A stretch of 64,000 nucleotides of DNA. Source: Mesorhizobium atlanticum (GTDB lineage Bacteria; Pseudomonadota; Alphaproteobacteria; Rhizobiales; Rhizobiaceae). Positions 42,917-51,432 of the stretch are shown here, piece by piece (position 1 is the first letter of the stretch; every line of letters begins with the position of its first letter). The stretch lies in NCBI RefSeq assembly GCF_003289965.1, contig NZ_QMBQ01000014.1, positions 1 through 64,000 on the forward strand, read 5' to 3'. Both the position numbers and the translations under genes were made by a program. Under the pieces are notes generated by a model. That model worked only from the letters and a program-made list of their open reading frames with translations. It was not told the DNA's origin and searched no databases.

Positions 42917-44209
42917 ATGGCCATCACGCTCCGCCAGTCCGATACCGATTTCGAACAGCATTTTTCGGCCTTCCTCACCACCAAGCGGGAAGTGTCGGCC
43001 GATGTCGAGGCCGTGGTGCGGGACATCATCGCACGCGTGCGCGCTGAAGGCGACAAGGCGCTGATCGACTACACGCTGAAGTTCGACAAAGCCGATCTCG
43101 GCGCGCTCGGCATCGCCGTCTCGAAAAGCGACATCGCCAAGGCCTATGAAGCGGCCGATCCGGCCACCATCGAGGCGCTCAAATTCGCGCGCGACCGTAT
43201 CCGCTCGCATCACGAGCGGCAGAAGCCGAAGGACGACCGCTACACGGACGCCGCCGGCGTCGAGCTGGGCTCGCGCTGGACGGCGATCGAGGCCGTCGGC
43301 CTTTATGTGCCCGGCGGCACGGCGAGCTATCCGAGCTCGGTGCTGATGAATGCCGTGCCGGCCAAGGTCGCCGGCGTCGAGCGCATCGTCATCGTCGTAC
43401 CGGCGTCGGGCGGCGTCATCAATCCGCTGGTGCTGGTGGCGGCCGACCTTGCCGGCGTCTCGGAGATCTACCGCGCCGGCGGCGCGCAGGCCGTTGCGGC
43501 GCTTGCCTACGGCACCGAGACGATCAGGCCCGTTGCCAAGATCGTCGGTCCCGGCAATGCCTATGTCGCCGCGGCCAAGCGCCAGGTGTTTGGCACCGTC
43601 GGCATCGACATGATCGCCGGCCCGTCGGAAGTGCTGGTCGTGGCCGACGCCGACAACGATCCGGACTGGATTGCGGCCGACCTTCTGGCGCAGGCAGAGC
43701 ATGATGTCTCGGCGCAGTCGATCCTGATCACCGACAATGCCGAATTCGGCAAGGCGGTCGAGCAGGCGGTCGAACGCCAGCTGAAAGTCCTGCCGCGCGC
43801 CGATACGGCGGCCGCAAGCTGGCGCGATTTCGGCGCGGTGATCCTGGTCCCGACGCTGGAGGCCTCGCTGCCACTGGTCGACAGGATCGCGGCCGAGCAT
43901 GTCGAGCTTGCTTTCGACGATGCCGAGGGCTTCCTTTCCAGGATGCGCAACGCCGGCGCCGTATTCATCGGCCGGCATACGCCGGAGGTCATCGGCGACT
44001 ATGTCGGCGGCTCCAACCACGTGTTGCCGACGGCACGCTCGGCGCGCTTTTCCTCCGGTCTGTCGGTGCTCGATTTCGTCAAGCGCAGCTCCATCCTGAA
44101 GCTCGGGCCGGAGCAGCTCAAAGCGCTGGCGCCCGCCGCGATCGCGCTTGCCAAGGCGGAGGGCCTCGAGGCGCATGCCCGCTCCGTCGCGATCAGGCTG
44201 AACATGTAG
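42917..44209 (+). CDS. hisD: Histidinol dehydrogenase
   Basis: HisD oxidises L-histidinol to histidine in two NAD-dependent steps. From the ATG at 42917 the product is 430 residues, the normal size. The family signatures are YVPGGTASYPSSVLMNAVPAKVAGV, GPGNAYVAAAKRQVFGTVGIDMIAGPSEVLVVAD and the zinc-ligand regions AEHDVSAQSILI and AEHVELAFDD, with HVLPTARSARFSSGLSVLDF near the end. It is two bases after DUF2948 and two before UPF0262, the usual alphaproteobacterial order. Confidence 0.97.
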   Translation: MAITLRQSDTDFEQHFSAFLTTKREVSADVEAVVRDIIARVRAEGDKALIDYTLKFDKADLGALGIAVSKSDIAKAYEAADPATIEALKFARDRIRSHHERQKPKDDRYTDAAGVELGSRWTAIEAVGLYVPGGTASYPSSVLMNAVPAKVAGVERIVIVVPASGGVINPLVLVAADLAGVSEIYRAGGAQAVAALAYGTETIRPVAKIVGPGNAYVAAAKRQVFGTVGIDMIAGPSEVLVVADADNDPDWIAADLLAQAEHDVSAQSILITDNAEFGKAVEQAVERQLKVLPRADTAAASWRDFGAVILVPTLEASLPLVDRIAAEHVELAFDDAEGFLSRMRNAGAVFIGRHTPEVIGDYVGGSNHVLPTARSARFSSGLSVLDFVKRSSILKLGPEQLKALAPAAIALAKAEGLEAHARSVAIRLNM

Positions 44210-44211
44210 CA

Positions 44212-44697
44212 ATGTCCGGTCACAATCAAACCCGCGACAGGCTGATCGACGTCGAGCTCGACGAGACGATCGGACGTTCGACGCCCGACGTCGAGCACGA
44301 GCGGGCGGTGGCGATCTTCGACCTCATCGAGGAAAACAGTTTCAAGCCGGTCAACGACGACGGCCCCGGTCCCTACAAGCTCAAGCTGTCGCTGGCTGAG
44401 TCGCGCCTGGTCTTTGCCGTCAGCCGCGAGAACGACGCCGAGGTGGTCACCCACATCCTGTCGCTGACGCCGCTCAGGCGTATCGTCAAGGACTATTATC
44501 TGATCTGCGAAAGCTACTACGAGGCCATCCGCTCCTCGACGCCGAGCCATATCGAGGCGATCGACATGGGCCGGCGCGGCCTGCACAATGAGGGCTCGCA
44601 GACCTTGATGGACCGGCTCGCCGGCAAGATCGAGATCGATTTCGACACGGCGCGCCGGCTGTTCACGCTGGTCTGCGTGCTGCACTGGCGGGGCTAG
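44212..44697 (+). CDS. UPF0262 family protein
   Basis: The 161-residue product (RLIDVELDETIGRSTPDVEHERAVAIFDLIEENSF, then YYLICESYYEAIRSSTPSHIEAIDMGRRGLHNEGSQTLMDRL) is the UPF0262 protein that follows hisD in Rhizobiales. Its function is unknown. It overlaps nothing but is only two bases from hisD. Two palindromic elements separate it from the next gene. Confidence 0.93.
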   Translation: MSGHNQTRDRLIDVELDETIGRSTPDVEHERAVAIFDLIEENSFKPVNDDGPGPYKLKLSLAESRLVFAVSRENDAEVVTHILSLTPLRRIVKDYYLICESYYEAIRSSTPSHIEAIDMGRRGLHNEGSQTLMDRLAGKIEIDFDTARRLFTLVCVLHWRG

Positions 44698-44746
44698 ACC
44701 AGGATCATGTTTCGTTGAAACACCGTCCTGATCCAGCTCTTTGTTG

Positions 44747-44852
44747 GAGCATGATCTTTTCCAAGAACCGGTTCCCACTTTTTGGGATCATGCTCTTTTG
44801 TCGGAGCATGATCTTTCCCAAAAACCGGTTCCCACTTTTTGGGATCATGCTC
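44747..44852. repeat. Two tandem RIME-like palindromic elements
   Basis: Two nearly identical copies (44747-44795 and 44804-44852) run from GAGCATGATC to GATCATGCTC, with ACCGGTTCCCACTTTTTGG in the middle. They are related to the element after murA. A third, partial relative lies just upstream (44700-44735). The GTG start of the next gene comes two bases after the second copy. Confidence 0.88.
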
Positions 44853-44854
44853 TA

Positions 44855-45304
44855 GTGCCCGCCCTGCCCCACTCGATCCTGTTTTTGTGCGGCATGAACG
44901 CGGTACGCTCGCCGATCGCGGAGCAACTGGCGCGCCGCATGCTGCCCGCCACCACCTTCGTCGCCTCGGCCGGCGTGCGCGCCGGCGAGCGCGACCCGTT
45001 CGTCGACGCGGTGCTTGCCGAGAACGGCCTGTCGCTCGGCGAGCGCCAGCCACGGACGCTGGAGGATCTGGAGGATGATTATTTCGACCTGATCGTGACG
45101 CTGGCGCCGGAGGCGCACCACGCCGCGCTCGAGCTCACCCGCTCGCTCGCCGTCGAGGTCGAATACTGGCCGATGCCCGACCCGACCGACACCGGCGGCA
45201 CCCGCGAGCACATCATGGCGGCCTACCGCGACGTGCGCGAGCGGCTGAGGGCCCGTATAAGCCGACGTTTCCTGCTTCCGGAGGTTAAAAACGCGACGGA
45301 TTAA
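44855..45304 (+). CDS. Low-molecular-weight protein tyrosine phosphatase-like (ArsC/LMW-PTP family)
   Basis: The GTG at 44855 gives 149 residues; an earlier in-frame ATG would have to be translated through two palindromic repeats. The active-site loop FLCGMNAVRSPIAEQLARR is CX5R followed by Ser, and MPDPTDTGG supplies the general-acid Asp region. DLIVTLAPEAHHAALE is a family phrase. Such proteins dephosphorylate tyrosine or reduce arsenate; in this conserved operon position neither has been shown by anything in the sequence. No ribosome binding site is visible in the repeat just before the start. Confidence 0.85.
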   Translation: MPALPHSILFLCGMNAVRSPIAEQLARRMLPATTFVASAGVRAGERDPFVDAVLAENGLSLGERQPRTLEDLEDDYFDLIVTLAPEAHHAALELTRSLAVEVEYWPMPDPTDTGGTREHIMAAYRDVRERLRARISRRFLLPEVKNATD

Positions 45305-45356
45305 GCGTGTTCACAAGCGGACGATTATCATATAGGTTCCGCCGCAAATTCCGGTT

Positions 45357-45403
45357 GGACTCGGATGATTTCAGGTCTATTCGACCTGAAATCATCCGAG
45401 TCC
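45357..45403. repeat. Perfect 21-bp inverted repeat (long hairpin) upstream of infA
   Basis: GGACTCGGATGATTTCAGGTC is followed by a 5-base loop and its exact complement, giving a 47-base perfect hairpin. No T-run follows. A degenerate RIME-like element (45409-45456, ending GGCATCATGCTCTAG) comes next. The hairpin may end the phosphatase transcript or be a mobile palindromic element. Confidence 0.9.
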
Positions 45404-45489
45404 AGATCAAGATGTCGTCCGACAACCGCTACACACTTTTCGGCATCATGCTCTAGGCGCCGGAACGCCCATCCAAGCAAAGGTATCGA

Positions 45490-45708
45490 ATGCCGAAGGA
45501 AGAAGTCCTCGAGTTTCCAGGTGTGGTCACCGAACTGCTGCCCAATGCGATGTTCCGCGTGAAGCTCGAAAACGAACATGAAATCATCGCCCACACTGCC
45601 GGCCGCATGCGCAAGAACCGCATCCGCGTGCTGACCGGTGACAAGGTCCTGGTCGAGATGACGCCTTACGACCTGACCAAGGGCCGCATCACCTACCGTT
45701 TCAAGTAG
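45490..45708 (+). CDS. infA: Translation initiation factor IF-1
   Basis: IF-1 binds the ribosomal A site during initiation. The 72-residue protein ([71 protein letters not shown]) is a single OB-fold S1 domain of normal length and nearly invariant sequence. It is followed after 19 bases by maf, as in other rhizobia. Confidence 0.98.
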
Positions 45709-45727
45709 CAAATCGGCGTTAAGCGCG

Positions 45728-46354
45728 ATGAGCATCCTGCAGAAGCTCGTGCTTGCCTCGGGTTCGCCGCGCCGCATCGAACTCTTGCAGCAGGCCGGCA
45801 TCGAGCCGGACCGGGTGCTCCCCGCCGATGTCGACGAGACGCCGCAGCGCGCCGAGCATCCGCGTTCGCTGGCCAAGCGCCTGTCAAAGGACAAGGCCGA
45901 GAAGGCGCTGGCCTCGCTGAAAAGCGAGGAAGATTACGCGCCCGCCTTCATCCTTGCCGCCGACACGGTGGTGGCGGTTGGGCGGCGCATCCTGCCCAAG
46001 GCCGAGACGATCGACGACGCCATCAATTGCCTCGGCCTGCTCTCCGGCCGCTCGCACCGCGTCTATTCCGGCGTCTGCCTGATCACGCCGGGCGGCAAGC
46101 TGCGCCAGCGGCTGGTGGAAACCAGGGTTCGCTTCAAGCGGCTGCCGCGTGAGGAGATCGATGCCTATGTCGCATCGGGCGAATGGCGCGGCAAGGCCGG
46201 CGGCTATGCCGTGCAGGGCCTGGCCGGCTCCTTCGTCGTCAAGCTGGTCGGTTCCTACACCAATGTGGTCGGCCTTCCGCTTTATGAAAGTGTCGCCTTG
46301 CTTTCGGGCGAAGGGTTCAAGGCGCACCAGAACTGGCACGCCTCACGCTCATGA
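45728..46354 (+). CDS. maf: Maf-like nucleotide pyrophosphatase
   Basis: Maf proteins hydrolyse non-canonical nucleoside triphosphates such as m7GTP, dTTP or UTP. The 208-residue product starts with the signature LVLASGSPRRIELLQQAGI and has ILAADTVVAVGRRILPKAET with the catalytic Asp, and GKAGGYAVQGLAGSFVVKLVGSYTNVVGLPLYE near the end. The stop overlaps the yacG start in ATGA (46351-46354). Confidence 0.95.
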   Translation: MSILQKLVLASGSPRRIELLQQAGIEPDRVLPADVDETPQRAEHPRSLAKRLSKDKAEKALASLKSEEDYAPAFILAADTVVAVGRRILPKAETIDDAINCLGLLSGRSHRVYSGVCLITPGGKLRQRLVETRVRFKRLPREEIDAYVASGEWRGKAGGYAVQGLAGSFVVKLVGSYTNVVGLPLYESVALLSGEGFKAHQNWHASRS

Positions 46355-46572
46355 GCCTGGACGACAAGGTGACACCGCTTCGGCCGAAGCGGCCCTGCCC
46401 CGAATGCGGAAAACCCTCCTCGCGCGAGCACTATCCGTTCTGCTCCGCGCGCTGCAAGGACATCGACCTCAATCGCTGGCTGAAAGGCGCCTATGTCATT
46501 CCCGGCCGAGACGGCGAGGAGGACGAAGACGACAGCCCGAAGCCGGAACCCGCGCCCAAGGACGAGGGTTAA
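46351..46572 (+). CDS. yacG: DNA gyrase inhibitor YacG (zinc-binding)
   Basis: The 73-residue protein has the four-cysteine zinc finger RPCPECGKPSSREHYPFCSARCKDIDLNRWLKGAYVIPG that defines YacG, which in E. coli binds GyrB and inhibits gyrase. An acidic tail (EEDEDDSPKPEPAPKDEG) follows, as in other rhizobial members. It is coupled to maf by ATGA and ends the operon before a repeat region. Confidence 0.95.
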   Translation: MSLDDKVTPLRPKRPCPECGKPSSREHYPFCSARCKDIDLNRWLKGAYVIPGRDGEEDEDDSPKPEPAPKDEG

Positions 46573-46648
46573 GCGGCAGCTGCCATTGGTTTTCGGCGAT
46601 TTTCTTTCCCGACAGAATCAACGGATCAGCCAAGTACTTGTTTTCACT

Positions 46649-46752
46649 CAATTCCGAAGGGGAAAAGAGCCGCGCGCTTTTCCCAGAATTGCGCTTGTTT
46701 TTTACGCAATTCCGAGGCGGAAAACCACTGCACACTTTTCCTGGAATTGCTC
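46649..46752. repeat. Two palindromic elements of a second family between yacG and tRNA-Phe
   Basis: The copies at 46649-46693 and 46706-46752 have the pattern CAATTCC...GGAAAA...CTTTTCC...GAATTG. They belong to a family distinct from the GATCATGCTC elements; relatives lie at 59656-59705 and 62366-62430. No gene is seen between 46573 and 46849. Confidence 0.85.
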
Positions 46753-46849
46753 TGGACAGCCAAGATACCCGTGCTATAACCCACGCGCTTTCAAGGGGCG
46801 CCCGGCGCTTCTCTGAAATCCGGCGGGCGGTTCCCGCTAGCCGGCGCAG

Positions 46850-46925
<76 letters not shown>

Positions 46926-47189
46926 TCCCTTCTTCCCCCGATATTCCCTATCGCCGAAGCGTCTACGCTCAAGCCTCCGCAAATTACTGAATTAGCTTTT
47001 CTCTCGCGAATGCTCGCCAAGCGCGCGATGAAGCCAAAGGCCTCCTCGAGGCTGCCGATCCGGCACAGCAGCGCAAATTCCAGAAAGCTGGAAGCCGGCG
47101 GATCCTGGCCGAGATTTGCGCCAGTTTCAGACATGGCTAAAGGTCGGATTTTTCAATTGTGCGGCACGGCCGCAGCCGATTTTTTATAT

Positions 47190-47206
47190 TCTATAAAATT
47201 TATAGA
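47190..47206. promoter_or_regulatory. Perfect 17-base AT palindrome upstream of the 112-aa gene
   Basis: TCTATAAAATTTATAGA is fully symmetric around a central A and lies 66 bases before the ATG at 47273, in an AT-rich patch. It could be an operator or overlap the promoter. The 347 bases between tRNA-Phe and that gene contain nothing else that I recognise. Confidence 0.4.
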
Positions 47207-47272
47207 CTTTGACCCGATTCGCACGCAATATCAGAGCCGGGTGTGGGGCTGCCGCTTCAAGGAGGAGACCTT

Positions 47273-47611
47273 ATGACCACACGCCAATTGCCTGCGCTGC
47301 ACGAGGGGCACGCACCCGTCATGTTGCATGGAGCGTTTGACGAAGCGTTGGAGGCCTACCAAGACTGGGCGCCGGGCGCGGATGAGCCCCAAGTGGAATT
47401 CGAGGGCCGGCTGGTGCCGATCAGCTCCGTCTTCGGCCGCATGCGCACCTGCACGGACATCCTTCCATGGCGCCTCGAGGGCGACGTCTCGGCGATCGTC
47501 GGCGACGCATCGATCTCCAGCGGCGACAGGCCGGCCACTTATGCCGATGCCGCTCTCATTCTTCGTTCGCTGTGCGTCGGCAAGCTGCGTGACGCCGGCA
47601 TCCTTCGATAG
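47273..47611 (+). CDS. Hypothetical protein (112 aa)
   Basis: The ATG at 47273 has a strong AAGGAGGAG ribosome binding site. The product (LPALHEGHAPVMLHGAFDEALEAYQDWAPGADEPQVEFEGRLVPISSVFGRMRTCTDILP, ending RSLCVGKLRDAGILR) is soluble and has two cysteines. I do not recognise the family. It stands alone between the tRNA-Phe gene and the convergent universal stress protein gene. Confidence 0.65.
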   Translation: MTTRQLPALHEGHAPVMLHGAFDEALEAYQDWAPGADEPQVEFEGRLVPISSVFGRMRTCTDILPWRLEGDVSAIVGDASISSGDRPATYADAALILRSLCVGKLRDAGILR

Positions 47612-47714
47612 GCTATAGCCAGCCTCTGCCGCCGCAGCCAGACCTGTCTCGGCTGCGGCGGCAGCAGCGGCATTCGAAACCGCGTGTGGTTACAGCCTTT
47701 CGGCGAATGCGCCT

Positions 47715-48551
47715 TCAACGGGCCATAAGAACCGCCAGCCCTGGGTCCTCGATCATGGACTTGGTCACGCCGCCGAAAATCCGCTCGCGCAGCCGGGAAT
47801 GGCCGTAAGCCCCCATGACCACGAGCTCGGCGCCGGTGTCGGTCGCATGCTGGCGAAGAACGTCGGCGACGGAATGGCCCGAGCTCGGCAGGCGATCCAC
47901 CGCGACCTTGACGCCATGTCGCGAGAGATAGGCCGCCACATCCGCTCCCGGCTCCGCGCCGTGATGCCGTTCGTCATCGATCGGATCGATCATGGCGATG
48001 CGGACCTCATCGGCGGATGACAGGATGTCGAGCGCCTCCCGCACGGCGCGCGAGGCCTCCGGGCTGGCGTCCCACGCGACAAGGACGCGTTTCGGTTTCA
48101 ATGTCGCGCGTGCTCCCTCCGGGACCAGCAGGACAGGCTTCCCGGACGAGAACAGGCTGCCTGCAAGGACCTTGTCCTTGAGCAAGCGGCTTGCGAGCAG
48201 CTCGGGTCCGACGATGGTCAGGTCGGCGTAACGGGCCCGCCGACCGATGATCTCATCTGTCCAGGACTGCTCCGGGTATTCGCTGCTGAGGTCGGCCGAT
48301 ACGGCGCTTTCCGACAGCATCTTGGATACCACCGAGCTGCGCTTCTCCAGGGTTTCCATTTCGGCTTCGCGCTCCGCGAGCCACGCCGGCGAGACCACCG
48401 CTGCGTATTCTCCGCCTGACGGAGGCGCCGCGATGACCACGACAAGCACGGAGAGATGTGCATCGATTTCCTCGCACAGACCAGCGGCGAGCCTCAGATC
48501 ATCGTCTCCGTGATCGGGCCCGGTAACCGTGAGCAACGTCTTGAATGGCAT
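47715..48551 (-). CDS. Universal stress protein with two UspA domains
   Basis: From the ATG at 48551 (AAGGAG eight bases upstream) the product is 278 residues. The first domain starts FKTLLTVTGPDHGDDDLRLAAGL. The second starts KRVLVAWDASPEASRAVREALDIL and carries the nucleotide-binding pattern ELVVMGAYGHSRLRERIFGGVTKSMIED (GxxGxxR, then GS/T-like). Such tandem UspA proteins are induced by oxygen limitation in rhizobia. An FNR-type box (48620-48633) lies about 70 bases upstream, in the region shared with the divergent cytochrome c gene, so low-oxygen induction is likely. Confidence 0.92.
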   Translation of the reverse strand: MPFKTLLTVTGPDHGDDDLRLAAGLCEEIDAHLSVLVVVIAAPPSGGEYAAVVSPAWLAEREAEMETLEKRSSVVSKMLSESAVSADLSSEYPEQSWTDEIIGRRARYADLTIVGPELLASRLLKDKVLAGSLFSSGKPVLLVPEGARATLKPKRVLVAWDASPEASRAVREALDILSSADEVRIAMIDPIDDERHHGAEPGADVAAYLSRHGVKVAVDRLPSSGHSVADVLRQHATDTGAELVVMGAYGHSRLRERIFGGVTKSMIEDPGLAVLMAR

Positions 48552-48619
48552 GGCGGCCGCTCCTTTTCCAGGAAGTTTCACACGGAATGTAGCCGTAGCG
48601 AGCCGGTTGGAATCCTTCC

Positions 48620-48633
48620 TTGCGCTGAATCAA
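48620..48633. promoter_or_regulatory. FNR/FixK-type box upstream of the universal stress protein gene
   Basis: TTGCG-CTGA-ATCAA matches TTGAT-N4-ATCAA at nine of ten defined positions. Its centre is 75 bases from the usp start codon. Confidence 0.65.
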
Positions 48634-48650
48634 AACGCCGCCTCGCAAGA

Positions 48651-48664
48651 TTGATCCCGGTCAA
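48651..48664. promoter_or_regulatory. FNR/FixK-type box upstream of the cytochrome c gene
   Basis: TTGAT-CCCG-GTCAA matches the consensus at nine of ten positions and lies 54 bases before the cytochrome c ATG, the distance expected for an activator at -41.5. Confidence 0.7.
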
Positions 48665-48717
48665 CGTGCGTGAGCGTCGCATGGCTTAGCCTGATAGCGA
48701 TGGCTGGAGGCTGATCA

Positions 48718-49116
48718 ATGAGATTCCGGGCGACGATTGGTCTTTTCGCGCTGACGCTGAGCGCCGCGGCGGCGCAGCAGATGAGCAATGGACAGCAGGA
48801 ATATCTGAATTCCTGCGCGGTCTGCCATGGCGTGGACCGCAAGGGCGACGGGCCCTTGGCCGATGAACTGCGTAAGCGCCCGGCCGATCTGACGACGCTG
48901 GCCAAGCGCAATGGCGGGGAATTTCCCTACTGGCGGGTCTACGCCACGATCGACGGTCGCGGTCTCGTCCCGTCGCATGGCGAGCGCGACATGCCGGTGT
49001 GGGGCAACCAGTTCCTGCCTGACGACGTAAAGCGCTACGGTCCCTACGGCGGGGAGGCCGTGACTACGGAACGCATCCATAACCTCACCGGTTACGTCCA
49101 GACGCTTCAGCGTTAG
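48718..49116 (+). CDS. Periplasmic c-type cytochrome
   Basis: The 132-residue product has a short signal peptide (MRFRATIGLFALTLSAAAAQ) and one haem-binding site CAVCH near residue 34. The probable sixth ligand Met is in DMPVWGNQFLP. The sequence GVDRKGDGPLADELRKRPADLTTLAKRNGGEFPYWRVYATIDG is typical of class I soluble cytochromes annotated as cytochrome c in rhizobial microaerobic clusters. It would carry electrons in the periplasm, perhaps to a terminal oxidase or nitrogen-oxide reductase encoded elsewhere. The FNR-type box just upstream fits low-oxygen expression. Confidence 0.9.
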   Translation: MRFRATIGLFALTLSAAAAQQMSNGQQEYLNSCAVCHGVDRKGDGPLADELRKRPADLTTLAKRNGGEFPYWRVYATIDGRGLVPSHGERDMPVWGNQFLPDDVKRYGPYGGEAVTTERIHNLTGYVQTLQR

Positions 49117-49181
49117 CGAATCCGGCGAGACTTCGGTCGGCGGGCCGAACGATGTGCAACCAGGGCCAAGGACATACCCCA

Positions 49182-50741
49182 ATGATCACCGAGAACCAGG
49201 ATGTCGTGGTCGAGATGTTGAAGAACCCTGCCAGCTATGGCGAGGTTGGTCCGGTCGAGACGATCGAAACGCACATTTCCCGGATCTTCCTCGTCGGGCG
49301 GCGCGCGTTCAAGATGAAGCGGGCGGTCAAGCTGCCCTATGTCGATTTCTCGACGCCGGCGTTGCGGCTCGCCGCCTGCGAGAGGGAGGTGGAGCTGAAC
49401 TCCAGAACAGCGCCCGGCCTCTATCTCGATGTCCACCGCATCACGCGTACCGGAGCCCGGCTTGCCCTGGATGAGGCGGGAGAACTGGTCGACGCCGTCA
49501 TCGAGATGGTCCGCTTCGACCAGTCCAAGCTCCTCGATCGCATGGCCGCGGCGGGGGAGTTGACACAAGCGCTGATGACAGGCGTGGCCCGCATGATCGC
49601 GCACTATCACCGCGGCGCTGAAGTGATCCATGCCGGCAGCGGGTCGGCGAATATCGGCGGCGTCCTCGAAATCAATGCGGCCGGTTTCGCGACAAGCCAT
49701 GTGTTCAACGGAAAGGAGATCGAAATGCTCAACGCGGCACTTCGAGACGCCCTTGCCCGCCATGCCGGCCTGCTCGACCGTCGCGAGGCGGCAGGCCGGG
49801 TCCGCCGCTGCCATGGCGACCTGCATCTGCGCAACATCTGCGTCTTCGATGGCGAGCCTCGGCTGTTCGACTGCATCGAGTTCAATGATCAGATCGCCAC
49901 CGTCGATGTCCTCTACGATCTCGCGTTCCTGCTGATGGATCTGTGGCATCGCGGGTTTCCGCAATTCGCCAATCTGGTGATGAACCGCTATCTCGATGAC
50001 GCCGACGACGAAGACGGTTTCATGCTCCTGCCTTTCTTCATGGCGGTGCGGGCAGCGGTGCGCGCGCATGTGACGGCGACGCAGGTCGAGGAGGGCAGCC
50101 AGGATCCGACAAAACTGATTGCCGAAGCGCGGTCCTATTTCCAACTCGCGCAAGCCCTGCTTGCCGAAACGCCGCCTCGGCTCGTGGCAATCGGCGGCTT
50201 GAGCGGCTCGGGCAAGACCACGGTCGCCGAGGCGCTCGCCCCTCGGATCGGCGCGCCGCCCGGCGCCCGGATCGTCGAGAGCGACCGCATTCGCAAGGCC
50301 ATGCATGGCGTGGCGGCCGAAACGAGGCTGCCGGACAAGGCCTACCGTCCCGGCGTATCGGAACGCGTCTACCGCCAGATAGCCTGGCTCGCGGAGCTTA
50401 TCCTTGCCGAAGGCGGCTGCGTCGTCGCCGACGCGGTCTTCGACAGGCCGGAGGATCGCGACAGGGTCGAGCGCGCGGCGAGCGGGACAAACGTCCCGTT
50501 TGCCGGTTTTTTGCTGGCGGCAGATCCGTCGGTGCTTTGGCGCCGGGTCAGCGAGCGCAAGGGTGGCCCCTCGGATGCCACCGTGGACATCCTCTCAAGA
50601 CAATTGCAGCGCTCGGGCGGTCCGTCGAGTTGGCGCAAGATCCAAGCCGATCGCGACGTCGCCGAAATCACCGCGGAGATGCAGACTTTCGCCGACAGCG
50701 CCACCGCGGCTCCGGCCGGTATCAAGAAGACCGGATCGTAG
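49182..50741 (+). CDS. Aminoglycoside-phosphotransferase-like / P-loop kinase fusion protein
   Basis: The ATG at 49182 (AAGGA upstream) is preferred to one 30 bases earlier. The 519-residue protein has two halves. Residues 1-310 carry an APH-type kinase fold (FLVGRRAFKMKRAVKLPYVDFST, then the catalytic CHGDLHLRNICVFDGEPRLFDCIEFND). From about 335 comes a P-loop domain (AIGGLSGSGKTTVAEALA) of the gluconate/zeta-type kinase kind. The two-domain protein is frequent in rhizobia and other bacteria next to universal stress and phosphoketolase genes. Its substrates are unknown; resistance to aminoglycosides is not implied. It follows the cytochrome c gene by 65 bases. Confidence 0.85.
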   Translation: MITENQDVVVEMLKNPASYGEVGPVETIETHISRIFLVGRRAFKMKRAVKLPYVDFSTPALRLAACEREVELNSRTAPGLYLDVHRITRTGARLALDEAGELVDAVIEMVRFDQSKLLDRMAAAGELTQALMTGVARMIAHYHRGAEVIHAGSGSANIGGVLEINAAGFATSHVFNGKEIEMLNAALRDALARHAGLLDRREAAGRVRRCHGDLHLRNICVFDGEPRLFDCIEFNDQIATVDVLYDLAFLLMDLWHRGFPQFANLVMNRYLDDADDEDGFMLLPFFMAVRAAVRAHVTATQVEEGSQDPTKLIAEARSYFQLAQALLAETPPRLVAIGGLSGSGKTTVAEALAPRIGAPPGARIVESDRIRKAMHGVAAETRLPDKAYRPGVSERVYRQIAWLAELILAEGGCVVADAVFDRPEDRDRVERAASGTNVPFAGFLLAADPSVLWRRVSERKGGPSDATVDILSRQLQRSGGPSSWRKIQADRDVAEITAEMQTFADSATAAPAGIKKTGS

Positions 50742-50778
50742 CGACGTCGCCTCGGCCCAGATCGTGCCGGAGCCCGGA

Positions 50779-51432
50779 TCAGAACTTGTAGCTGATGCCC
50801 GCACGCACCGTCTGCTGATGCAGGTCGACTTTCACGCCCTGAGGAAAGGACTTGGAGCCGAAATCGTTGTAGCGGTACTCGAGGCTCGCGATCCAGTTGT
50901 CCGACAAAGCATGCTCGATGCCCGCGCCGGCGGTCCAGCCGACAAAAGTCCTGCTTTCATCATAGTTGAAAATCGGCATCTCCACGGAGGCATTCGCGAA
51001 GGCCACGCCACCCGTCACGAAGAGCATCGTGCGATCGACGGCATAGCCCGCGCGCAGACGCGCGCTACCTTGCCAATCCGTTCCACCCCTGGCGAAAAGT
51101 TCGTTGAAGAACAAGATATCCTTCTTTGTCCAGGCATGCTCGACGTCAACCTCGACGCCGCCGACGAAGTTGCCATTGAACTGCCAGTTATAGCCGGCAT
51201 GCACGCCCAGAAGTCCGCCATTGAGGCCATCGACATCGGCGGCGGGGTCGGAATCGACATTTACCTTGCTGTTCATCCAGGCATAGCCACCATGCAGACC
51301 TACATAACCGCCCGTCCAGACAAAGCCCGCGGGCACAGCCGCAGGACCTGGTTCGAACGTCACGGAATCAGCCGCGAATGCCGTGCCCGAAACGGAAAGA
51401 AAGATGGTCGAAGCAAGAAGAAGCGTCTTCAT
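50779..51432 (-). CDS. Outer membrane beta-barrel protein (Omp25/31-like)
   Basis: The ATG at 51432 starts a signal peptide (KTLLLASTIFLSVSGTAFAA). The 217-residue product then reads as an eight-stranded barrel: FVWTGGYVGLHGGYAW, GVHAGYNWQFNGNFVGGVEVDV, TDWQGSARLRAGYAVDRTMLFVTGGVAFA, GWTAGAGIEHALSDNWIASLEYRYNDFG and a C-terminal strand ending in Phe (TVRAGISYKF). These are the conserved phrases of rhizobial and Brucella Omp25/Omp31 proteins. It runs convergently to the kinase-like gene. The 408 bases upstream (51433-51840), shared with the AraC gene, show no recognisable site beyond that. Confidence 0.92.
   Translation of the reverse strand: MKTLLLASTIFLSVSGTAFAADSVTFEPGPAAVPAGFVWTGGYVGLHGGYAWMNSKVNVDSDPAADVDGLNGGLLGVHAGYNWQFNGNFVGGVEVDVEHAWTKKDILFFNELFARGGTDWQGSARLRAGYAVDRTMLFVTGGVAFANASVEMPIFNYDESRTFVGWTAGAGIEHALSDNWIASLEYRYNDFGSKSFPQGVKVDLHQQTVRAGISYKF

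Noticed and set aside
49182..50741. Aminoglycoside resistance gene.
   Set aside because: The APH-like domain is fused to a P-loop kinase domain in a family common in low-oxygen clusters; the fold alone does not show resistance.
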